A stretch of 64,000 nt of DNA from an uncultured bacterium (lineage in GTDB: Bacteria > Cyanobacteriota > Vampirovibrionia > Gastranaerophilales > Gastranaerophilaceae), in the NCBI GenBank assembly GCA_946636615.1, contig CAMPBE010000002.1, forward strand, positions 21,635-85,634, read 5' to 3'. Positions within the stretch are counted from its first letter, which is position 1. Each line of letters begins with the position of its first letter. Shown here piece after piece: positions 38,985 through 46,933 of the stretch. The notes beneath the pieces are model-generated. The model worked only from the letters and a program-made list of their open reading frames with translations. It had not been told where the DNA came from and made no database searches. A program made the translations under genes and the position numbers.

Positions 38985-40133
38985 ATGAGAGGGAAAAAAT
39001 TACTTGCGACACTAGCAGTATCTGCAGTACTGTTTGCCGGCTGTGGATTAAAATCAGGCGAAGCAATTATCAAAGTAAACGACACAAAAATTACACAAGG
39101 TCAATTTGATGAAATGTTTGATAAACAAGCAAATACCGGTATGATAAAAGCATTAGGTATTGATTTAAAGAGTGATAAAAACAACTTTATGTATCTTTTA
39201 ATAAAAGAAAGAATTGTAAATGAATTAATTATAAAAACATTGCTTGAACAAGAAATTGAAAAGAGAGGCATAAAAGTCACTAACGAAGATGTTGATAAAG
39301 CTATTAAAGAAATCGTTGATAAATTAGGCTCAAAAGATCAATTAGATAACATTTTAAAACAAAATGGCATCTCTGCAAATCAGTTTAGAGCTGATTTGAA
39401 AGAAGAAGTTAAAATGAAAAAATTAGCTTCAGAATTAGGATCTTCTGCGGTTTCTGATGTGGAAGCTAAAAATTTCTATAACAAAAATATTGATAAATTT
39501 AAACATCCGGAAAGGGTTAGAGCATCTCATATATTGATTTCTGTTAATCCTGAAGAAATTACCAAAATAATAAAATCGGATTCTAAAAACAAATCCCTTG
39601 ACGAAGCTGCAGTAAAAGCTAAAGTTGATGAAGAAATAAAGGCAAAAGAAGCTAAAGCTAATCAATTGTTAGCAGAAGTAAAGAAAGATCCTACACAATT
39701 TGCAAAATTGGCAAAAGAAAATTCAGAAGATTCTGCAACAGCTGTAAAAGGTGGAGATTTAGGTTTCTTTGCAGCAAAAGAAATGGTTCCGGAATTTTCT
39801 GCAGCAGCATTTTCAACAAAGCCAAGTATGGTGCATGATAAACTTGTAAGAAGTCAATACGGATATCATATAATACTTGTTACCGATAGAGCTACTGCAG
39901 GAACTGATCCTTATGAAAAAGTTCAAAGCGATATTAAAGGATATCTTCAAAATCAAAAACAACTTGAATTAATCGACAATTTAACAGAATCATTGAAAAA
40001 ACAAGCAAAAATTGAATATATAAATTCAGAATATGATCCTGCAAATGTTCAAAAGGGTGTTCAGGAATCAATAAAGAATAGTGCAGAGTTAGCTAAAAAA
40101 GCAAAAGAAAATGCAGAAAAAAATAAAAAATAA
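38985..40133 (+). CDS. Parvulin-type peptidyl-prolyl isomerase lipoprotein (PrsA/SurA-like)
   Basis: Lipobox LFAGCG; RVRASHILISVNPEE...; ENSEDSATAVKGGDLGFFAAKEMVPEFSAAAF. Confidence 0.9.
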   Translation: MRGKKLLATLAVSAVLFAGCGLKSGEAIIKVNDTKITQGQFDEMFDKQANTGMIKALGIDLKSDKNNFMYLLIKERIVNELIIKTLLEQEIEKRGIKVTNEDVDKAIKEIVDKLGSKDQLDNILKQNGISANQFRADLKEEVKMKKLASELGSSAVSDVEAKNFYNKNIDKFKHPERVRASHILISVNPEEITKIIKSDSKNKSLDEAAVKAKVDEEIKAKEAKANQLLAEVKKDPTQFAKLAKENSEDSATAVKGGDLGFFAAKEMVPEFSAAAFSTKPSMVHDKLVRSQYGYHIILVTDRATAGTDPYEKVQSDIKGYLQNQKQLELIDNLTESLKKQAKIEYINSEYDPANVQKGVQESIKNSAELAKKAKENAEKNKK

Positions 40134-40147
40134 AAATTATATCAAAT

Positions 40148-40179
40148 AAAAGACGGGCTTTATTAAAGCCCGTCTTTTT
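40148..40179 (+). terminator. Rho-independent terminator
   Basis: AAAGACGGGCTTTATTAAAGCCCGTCTTTTT. Confidence 0.92.
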
Positions 40180-40816
40180 ACATGAAAATACTTGCAAGAT
40201 TTGTTGCAAGATTTATATAGTTTGACATGTCCATTGAATTTGAATTTGAATTTTGAGAATTTGTATTTCCGGATGAATTATGTTGTTTTGATGCATTAAT
40301 AAGGTTGTACATGTTTGAATTAATTTGGTTTTGTACATCTTGTAAGAAACTTAAATAAGTATATCTTTTAGTCAATTCTTTTTTTACAACATCATCTTGT
40401 TTAGCCAATATGTCTTGTGCCAAACTGTTCATTGAGTCTGCTCTTTTTGATTCAATAGAATTTAGCTTATCAAGAAAAACAGAATTGTCCAAGTTGCCAA
40501 AACGAGAAGCAACATCATTTTTTAGATTTTCCAACAAAGGTGTATACATATTATTAATCATTTTTTGACCTTGCAGAGTATATGCATTTACTTCATCTTG
40601 AAGATTTTTTTTCGTGTCGTCATCAAAAACATTTACTGATTTTAATGAATCAGCAAATGATTTTTGTGCATAATCGTACATATCCCGTTCAGCATCTGTC
40701 ATTTTATAATCAGTTACAACACTCCCGCCTCTTTGATAAGTTTTTACCCTGTTTTGACCATTTATATTAATAGTTCCGCCTTGAAAAGATGGGGCAGATG
40801 AAGAAGATTTTCCCAT
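40178..40816 (-). CDS. Hypothetical protein, phage-structural-like composition
   Basis: MGKSSSSAPSFQGGTININGQNR...; helical, N/Q-rich; ATG 40816 preceded by AAAGGATAAC. Confidence 0.6.
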   Translation of the reverse strand: MGKSSSSAPSFQGGTININGQNRVKTYQRGGSVVTDYKMTDAERDMYDYAQKSFADSLKSVNVFDDDTKKNLQDEVNAYTLQGQKMINNMYTPLLENLKNDVASRFGNLDNSVFLDKLNSIESKRADSMNSLAQDILAKQDDVVKKELTKRYTYLSFLQDVQNQINSNMYNLINASKQHNSSGNTNSQNSNSNSMDMSNYINLATNLASIFM

Positions 40817-40914
40817 TGTTATCCTTTCCGGAACAAAATTTAATGAATTTAAAGGCAAGAGTATTATACCATATTTTTCTATCTTTTGCAAAAAATTTGT
40901 GCTATAATTAGATT

Positions 40915-42669
40915 ATGAAAAATCTTGAAAATGCACAAACACTAATAAATGATAATAAATTTGAAGAAGCAAAGATAGAGCTTTTAAAAATTTTAGAAAC
41001 AGATGAAAAAAATGCTGAAGCCTTGAAATTACTCGGACTTTGTTATGTAAATCTTGAAGATTACAAAGAGGGGCAGGCTGTTTTTGAAACAGTTATAAAG
41101 TATATTGATGATGCTACAAGTTGGTTTTATTTGGCAAACTGCTATGACAACCAGGATGATTATCTTCATGCAATTGCAGCTTACGAAGAAGTATTGCGTT
41201 TAAGAAGTAGCTACACCGACGCATATAAAAACCTTGCAATAGTGTATGTAAAAAATCAGGAACCCCAAAAGGCTATAGAAACTGCTAGAAAAGCATTAGA
41301 TTATGTTACAGACGATTATACAGTGTACTATATCGCAGGAACTGCTTGCATGGCATTAAAGGATTTTAAGCAGGCTCAAGAATTTTTTGAAAAAGCTTTA
41401 GAGTTAAATCCTGAACATTCTCAACTATATAACAATCTCGGTACTTGCTATGTATCGACAGGCAAGTTAGATAAAGCTTATGAAATGTTTAAAAAAGCAA
41501 GTGAATATAATCCAGACAATGCTATAACATATTTTAATATTGGTTCTATTCTACAAATGCAGGGTGATCATGAAGGGGCTTGTAATTATTTTGAAAAGGC
41601 CTACAAGCTTGATCCGCAAGACAGTTATTTAGTATCACTTGCTCTTTCTGAAGTAAAAATTAACCGTATGGAAAAAGCTGTTGAACATTATAGAACTCTT
41701 GCTGCACATCATCCTGAAAAACCAAATTACCAATACAATCTTGCATGTTGTTATGATGCAATTGGTGAATATCCGAAAGCAATAGTTATTTTAGCGCATT
41801 TGGTTATGCTTAATCCAAAATCCGTTTCCATGTTGCGTAAATTAGCAAATATTTACCTAAAAATAGGCAAGTATCTTAACGCAAAGGAATTGTATGAAAA
41901 AATTCTTATGCAAGGAAATGTTTCTTTTGAAGTTTATTATGAGTTTGCAAATATATGTGCAAAAACAAATGATTCTGATAAAGCTGAAAAAATTTTGAAA
42001 AAAGTCATAGAATTAAATCCAAATTTTGCAAGGGCGCATAAAGATTTGGGCGTTATTTATATGAGTAAAAGGCTGTTTGATTATGCTGAAGATGAATTTA
42101 AAAAAGCATTGGAAATTGCACCTGATGATTATGATGTGGTTTTTGAATATGCAAATTATCTTCATTCAACAACTAATTTTCAAAAAGCTGATGAATATTA
42201 CGAAAAAGCGCTAAAACTAAATCCGCATGATCCTGAGGCTTTAGGATTTTGTGCTTTAAATAAAATGTTGTTAGGTGATTTGGATACAGCATGGCATCAG
42301 ATGGAGCATTCACTTGAACATTATCAGGACGGCTTTATGTTTTTTGTTGCCGGTAAGATTAAGTTTTTGCAAAAGCAATATGAAGATGCAAAAATGTATT
42401 TTATAAAATCATATGAACTTGAAAAAGCCTCTGATACTGAACAAATGCTTGGGTTGTGTTATTATGAACTTGAAAATTATGAACAGGCAAACGGTATCTT
42501 CAAACATCTTTTGGATGAGAATCCTATGAATATAAACCTAATGCTAAACAGTGCAAAATGTTATGAGAAGCTTGGCGATAAGGATTCTGCGCTGAAAACG
42601 TTGGACGAAATTGTTGGAATTTTACCTGAATGCGAAGAAGCCCAAGAGATGATAAGAGCTATTTCATAG
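40915..42669 (+). CDS. TPR-repeat protein
   Basis: Many canonical TPRs, e.g. AQEFFEKALELNPEHSQLYNNLGTCYVSTGKLDKAYEMFKKASEYNPDN. Confidence 0.9.
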   Translation: MKNLENAQTLINDNKFEEAKIELLKILETDEKNAEALKLLGLCYVNLEDYKEGQAVFETVIKYIDDATSWFYLANCYDNQDDYLHAIAAYEEVLRLRSSYTDAYKNLAIVYVKNQEPQKAIETARKALDYVTDDYTVYYIAGTACMALKDFKQAQEFFEKALELNPEHSQLYNNLGTCYVSTGKLDKAYEMFKKASEYNPDNAITYFNIGSILQMQGDHEGACNYFEKAYKLDPQDSYLVSLALSEVKINRMEKAVEHYRTLAAHHPEKPNYQYNLACCYDAIGEYPKAIVILAHLVMLNPKSVSMLRKLANIYLKIGKYLNAKELYEKILMQGNVSFEVYYEFANICAKTNDSDKAEKILKKVIELNPNFARAHKDLGVIYMSKRLFDYAEDEFKKALEIAPDDYDVVFEYANYLHSTTNFQKADEYYEKALKLNPHDPEALGFCALNKMLLGDLDTAWHQMEHSLEHYQDGFMFFVAGKIKFLQKQYEDAKMYFIKSYELEKASDTEQMLGLCYYELENYEQANGIFKHLLDENPMNINLMLNSAKCYEKLGDKDSALKTLDEIVGILPECEEAQEMIRAIS

Positions 42670-42708
42670 TTATTTGACAATTGCTATTCAGCTTTTTATA
42701 ATTGCGTT

Positions 42709-43950
42709 ATGGCTAATATAATTAAAGTTTTAAAAGGAATGAAAGACATTTTGCCTCAAGATATTGATTTGTGGCATAAACTTGAGAAAAATGCTCTTGA
42801 TATATTTACAAGATATGGTTACAAAGAAATAAGAACCCCTATTTTGGAGTCAACAGAACTGTTTGCAAGAGGGGTTGGAGATACAACGGATATTGTTAAT
42901 AAAGAAATGTATTCTTTTGAAAAAAGTGAACGTTCTCTAACTCTTAGACCTGAAAATACTGCAGGTGTTGTACGTTCATTTATTGAAAACGGAATGACTA
43001 GATTGTCAGCGCCTGTAAAACTTTGGTACAAAGGTCCGATGTTTAGGTATGAACGTCCTCAGGCAGGCAGACAAAGACAATTTCATCAAGTTGGTGTTGA
43101 AATGTTCGGCATCAAAGAGCCGACTGCAGATGCCGAAGCTATTATGCTTGCTGTAGATTATTTGAAATCTCTCGGACTCAATGATCTTGAAGTAGAGTTA
43201 AATTCTCTCGGTTGCCCAAAATGTCGTGAAGAATATAAAAGAAAAATAAAAGAAGTTCTGAAACCGGAATTTGATAATCTTTGCGAAGATTGCCAAACAA
43301 GATATGAAAAAAATCCTTTAAGATTACTTGATTGCAAAGTAGAGACTTGTAAAACAATATTTGAAAAACCTGAGATTCAGGCAGTAATAAAATCTGATTT
43401 TTTGTGTCAAGAGTGTGCAGAACATTATGCAACTTTAAAATCGTATTTAGAAAAATTGAATGTAAAATATACAGAAAATAAACTTTTAGTCAGAGGTTTG
43501 GATTACTACAACAGGACTGTTTTTGAAATAAAGTCAAATAATTTGGGTTCTCAAAATGCCGTATGCGGCGGTGGACGATATGACAGTTTGGTCAGACAAC
43601 TTGGCGGCGAAGACACACCTGCAATCGGTTGGGCAATGGGTATGGAACGTTTATATTCTTTGCTTGAACAAGTAGAACCTCAAAAACTTGATGGTTACAT
43701 TGTATCAAACTCATCTGCCGATGCATTTGAGTTGGCACAAGAATTGAGAGCCGAAGGGTTAAATATAGAGTTTGATTTAACAAATAAAAAATTTACAAAA
43801 CAATTAGAAAAAGCTTCAAAACTTGCTAATTTTGCAATAATATTAGGTGAAGATGAAATTAAGTCAGGTAAAGTTTCTATTAAAAATCTTTCAACATCAA
43901 ATCAAATAACTGTTGACAGATGTGATGTAATCTCTAACATAAGGAAATAA
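42709..43950 (+). CDS. hisS: Histidyl-tRNA synthetase
   Basis: KGMKDILPQD; YKGPMFRYERPQAGRQRQFHQVGVE; VRGLDYYNRTVFEI; CGGGRYDSL. Confidence 0.97.
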   Translation: MANIIKVLKGMKDILPQDIDLWHKLEKNALDIFTRYGYKEIRTPILESTELFARGVGDTTDIVNKEMYSFEKSERSLTLRPENTAGVVRSFIENGMTRLSAPVKLWYKGPMFRYERPQAGRQRQFHQVGVEMFGIKEPTADAEAIMLAVDYLKSLGLNDLEVELNSLGCPKCREEYKRKIKEVLKPEFDNLCEDCQTRYEKNPLRLLDCKVETCKTIFEKPEIQAVIKSDFLCQECAEHYATLKSYLEKLNVKYTENKLLVRGLDYYNRTVFEIKSNNLGSQNAVCGGGRYDSLVRQLGGEDTPAIGWAMGMERLYSLLEQVEPQKLDGYIVSNSSADAFELAQELRAEGLNIEFDLTNKKFTKQLEKASKLANFAIILGEDEIKSGKVSIKNLSTSNQITVDRCDVISNIRK

Positions 43951-43951
43951 T

Positions 43952-44293
43952 ATGACAAATTCTGTTGATGAAGTGATATTTAAAATATCAAAGAATTTTA
44001 ATCAAATTTTTGATGATTTTAAAGGTATGTATTTGTTTGGTGTCTTTGTTGACGGTAAAGAACACGAAGATGAAGATATTGAACTTGCAGCTCTTTTTGA
44101 TATAGAAGATAAGTCAAAAAGAGAACAAATTTGGCCTGTTATTGGGAAAATCGAAACGGAAATGAATGTTTGTATTGATTTATATCCGTATACTAAAGAA
44201 ACTTTCAAGCAGGATGAAGAAATTTATGAAGAAGTTATGGAAGAAGGTATTTTTTATAATAAATTCGGAAAAAGAGAATTGACAAAAGGCTAA
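43952..44293 (+). CDS. Degenerate MNT-type nucleotidyltransferase-like protein
   Basis: 113 aa; FGVFVDGKEHEDEDIELAALFDIED...VCIDLYPYT resembles a Pol-beta NTase with an altered GS motif. Confidence 0.45.
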   Translation: MTNSVDEVIFKISKNFNQIFDDFKGMYLFGVFVDGKEHEDEDIELAALFDIEDKSKREQIWPVIGKIETEMNVCIDLYPYTKETFKQDEEIYEEVMEEGIFYNKFGKRELTKG

Positions 44294-44315
44294 AAAAATC
44301 GTAATATATGTAAAT

Positions 44316-44353
44316 AAATTAAGGAAAGGCGGTATTGCGTAAAGTCGTAAGCT
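44316..44353 (+). repeat. 38-bp direct repeat, copy 1
   Basis: AAATTAAGGAAAGGCGGTATTGCGTAAAGTCGTAAGCT. Confidence 0.85.
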
Positions 44354-44373
44354 TAAGTGATAAGGATATATAA

Positions 44374-44526
44374 AAAGCAAAGCAGGTGCGAGGGATAAGT
44401 TAATAGATTCTGAATCAAGTTTAGAATGGCGCCCCGAGTGCATTAATCGAATAAAGCCGATAAAAAAATTTTTGTGTAAGATAGAAGAAAATTAAGGAAA
44501 GGCGGCATTACGTAAAGTCGTAAGCT
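44374..44526 (-). repeat. ~150-bp interspersed element, copy A
   Basis: Minus strand CTTACGA...CTTAATT...AATGCACTCGGG...AGAATCTATTAACTTATCCCTCGCACCTGCTTTGCT; homologous to 51498-51644. Confidence 0.7.
44489..44526 (+). repeat. 38-bp direct repeat, copy 2
   Basis: AAATTAAGGAAAGGCGGCATTACGTAAAGTCGTAAGCT, 36/38 with copy 1. Confidence 0.85.
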
Positions 44527-44538
44527 GTATTAAAAAAG

Positions 44539-44730
44539 ATGAGCCAGATTACAATTAGATCAGATAGAAAAGAAGATTATAAGTTTTATTATAAAGGTGA
44601 AGAAGTAGTTTTAGGTGCAGGTAAGATTATCAGCATTGCAAATGGTCTTGACGATGTTGTTTTGCCAACTTGCGCAATGAAAATTATTAACAATCTTATT
44701 GTTATAAAAGAAGACGTAAAGAAAGGGTAA
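44539..44730 (+). CDS. Small hypothetical protein
   Basis: 63 aa ORF MSQITIRSDRKEDYKFYYKGEEVVLGAGK; weak support. Confidence 0.45.
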   Translation: MSQITIRSDRKEDYKFYYKGEEVVLGAGKIISIANGLDDVVLPTCAMKIINNLIVIKEDVKKG

Positions 44731-44795
44731 TATTCCTTTTTGGTTTAAACAAAAATTTTATGCAAAATTTTTCATGTTCATGTTATATTATTGCT

Positions 44796-46220
44796 ATGAC
44801 AAATGTAACAAAGAATGAAAAATTATCTAAGATTAAAGCCCCAATCGTTGAAGCTTTGAAAATGGCATACGAAAATCCGTCGTACCAATTTCATATTCCG
44901 GGACATACGAAAGGTAAAGGATCTTTACCTGAATTTAAAAAACTTATTGGTAAAAAGGCTTTATCTATAGATACAACTGATGAATTTGATGGTTTGGGAA
45001 CGCTGCATCCTGCGACGGGCCCAATTAAAGAAGCTCAGGAGTTGGCTGCAAAAGCTTTTGGAGCAAAAAAAACTTTCTTTTTATTAAATGGTTCTACTGC
45101 CGGTAATTTGGCTCTTGCAATGGGCTTGACTCGTAAGGGACAAAAGATTATAACAAACAGGAATTGTCATAGATCAATTTTGACAGGGATGATTATTTCA
45201 GGAGCTGAACCTTTATGGCTTGTTCCAAAAAGATTTGAAGAATGGGGTATCTGGGGAAATGTTACTCCGGAATCTGTTGAAGAAATGCTTGAAAACAATC
45301 CTGATGCAGGCATGGTATGGATTACAAATCCTACATACGAGGGTGTTGTATCTGATATAAAATCAATTTCAAAGGTTTGTAAAAAATATAATGTTCCTTT
45401 GATTGTTGACGAGGCGCATGCTTGTTTGTGGAATTTTAATAAGCATCTTCCTACATCAGCATTAAAATTAGGTGCAGATGCGGTTGTTCACTCTTTGCAC
45501 AAAACAGGCGGAAGTATGAGTCAAAGTTCTATGCTCCATATTGCGGAAAATTCAATGCTTGATGTTGATGCAGTTGAAAAATCTTTAAAACTTTTGCATA
45601 CAACAAGCCCGTCTTTAATGTTATTAGCAAGTCTTGATGCTTCGAGAGCAAATTTGGAAAGCCCGAGAGGTAAAAAGCAGCTTGAGCGAGCTGTTCGAAA
45701 TGCAAAATATTTGAGAAGTGAAATAGATAAACTTGAACATATTCATGATTTGAAGCCAGATTTTGGTTATCAGACAGATGTTACAAAGGTATTTATAAGA
45801 GATGACAGATTGTCAGGTAAGCGTTTGGAATCTATATTGGAAATTGATTTTAATATTGAGGTTGAAAGCGCATCTGATGCAGGACTTTTAATTTTATCAA
45901 ACATTGGTAATACAAAAAAGGATATGGAATATCTTGTAAAATGTTTGCAAAAGATAGATCAAACAAATTATTCGGATATTTGTTATCTTGAAAATAAAAA
46001 ATATATGCCAATGTTGACTCCGATTATTAAAATGACGCTAAGAGAAGCTTTTTATTCGCACAAAGAGGTAATTCCAAAATCCTGCGCTATAGGAAGGATT
46101 GCAGCAGAAGTTATTGCGGAGTGTCCTCCAGGAATTTCTGTACTTTTGCCCGGAGAATTGATTACAGAAGAACACATACCGTATCTTGTTGATTACGATT
46201 TTATTGAGGTAATAAAATAA
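44796..46220 (+). CDS. Orn/Lys/Arg decarboxylase (PLP fold type I)
   Basis: YQFHIPGHTKGKG; LNGSTAGNLALAMGLTRKGQKIITNRNCHRSI; DEAHACLW; VVHSLHKTGGSMSQSSMLH. Confidence 0.92.
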   Translation: MTNVTKNEKLSKIKAPIVEALKMAYENPSYQFHIPGHTKGKGSLPEFKKLIGKKALSIDTTDEFDGLGTLHPATGPIKEAQELAAKAFGAKKTFFLLNGSTAGNLALAMGLTRKGQKIITNRNCHRSILTGMIISGAEPLWLVPKRFEEWGIWGNVTPESVEEMLENNPDAGMVWITNPTYEGVVSDIKSISKVCKKYNVPLIVDEAHACLWNFNKHLPTSALKLGADAVVHSLHKTGGSMSQSSMLHIAENSMLDVDAVEKSLKLLHTTSPSLMLLASLDASRANLESPRGKKQLERAVRNAKYLRSEIDKLEHIHDLKPDFGYQTDVTKVFIRDDRLSGKRLESILEIDFNIEVESASDAGLLILSNIGNTKKDMEYLVKCLQKIDQTNYSDICYLENKKYMPMLTPIIKMTLREAFYSHKEVIPKSCAIGRIAAEVIAECPPGISVLLPGELITEEHIPYLVDYDFIEVIK

Positions 46221-46231
46221 TTTTATTATAA

Positions 46232-46270
46232 AAATCAAGCCTTTGATATTATCAAAGACTTGATTTTGTA
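46232..46270. terminator. Likely bidirectional terminator
   Basis: AAAATCAAGCCTTTGATATTATCAAAGACTTGATTTT between convergent genes. Confidence 0.75.
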
Positions 46271-46284
46271 ATGGTGTTATAAAA

Positions 46285-46767
46285 TTAAATTTCTGAAGTA
46301 CAATTAGGACATCTTTTTGCTCTGATATCAATTGTAGAGAAGCAGTGCGGGCATTCTTTTGTAGTTGGTGTTGCAGCTTCTTCTGCAGCATCAGATTTTT
46401 TCTTATCTGCTTGAAGTTTATTAATACCTTTGATAAGTAAAAATACTGCAAAAGCTACCAATATAAAGCTGATAATAGTATTAATGAAAGCTCCATAATT
46501 AATAGTTACCGCTCCTGCTGCTTGTGCTGCATCTAAAGAATCAAAATGTTCAAATTTGCCGTTTAATGGCAAGACTATAAACAACTGAGAAAAATCAACT
46601 CTACCCATTAACCAACCCAAAGGAGGCATGATTACATCATTTACAAGTGAATCCACGATTTTCCCGAATGCTGCACCAATTATAATACCTACAGCCATGT
46701 CGATTACATTGCCACGCATAGCGAATGTTTTAAATTCATCACCATATTGTTTTAGTTTGTTAAACAT
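46285..46767 (-). CDS. mscL: Large-conductance mechanosensitive channel with C-terminal zinc ribbon
   Basis: [41 protein letters not shown]-terminal [18 protein letters not shown]. Confidence 0.93.
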   Translation of the reverse strand: MFNKLKQYGDEFKTFAMRGNVIDMAVGIIIGAAFGKIVDSLVNDVIMPPLGWLMGRVDFSQLFIVLPLNGKFEHFDSLDAAQAAGAVTINYGAFINTIISFILVAFAVFLLIKGINKLQADKKKSDAAEEAATPTTKECPHCFSTIDIRAKRCPNCTSEI

Positions 46768-46933
46768 ATTCTTAACCCTCTTATTATATGAACAAGCAAT
46801 TATACAAGTGTAAATGTTTACTGTCAATATAAGTGGTTTTTAAAGATTATTATGAAATAATGTAAATTTTTATGATCTAAAGACTTGTCAAATTTTTGTT
46901 TTTCGATAGAATAACAAAAGGGAAGGACGGAAG

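Noticed and set aside
44180-44443. 87-aa minus ORF reading HSGRHSKLDSESINLSLAPALL
   Set aside because: Peptide derives from the interspersed repeat read in frame; no SD or conserved domain.
44316-44526. 38-bp direct repeats considered as CRISPR or tandem tRNA-like structure
   Set aside because: Only two copies, 135-bp spacer, no tRNA cloverleaf or T-loop GGTTCRA signal.
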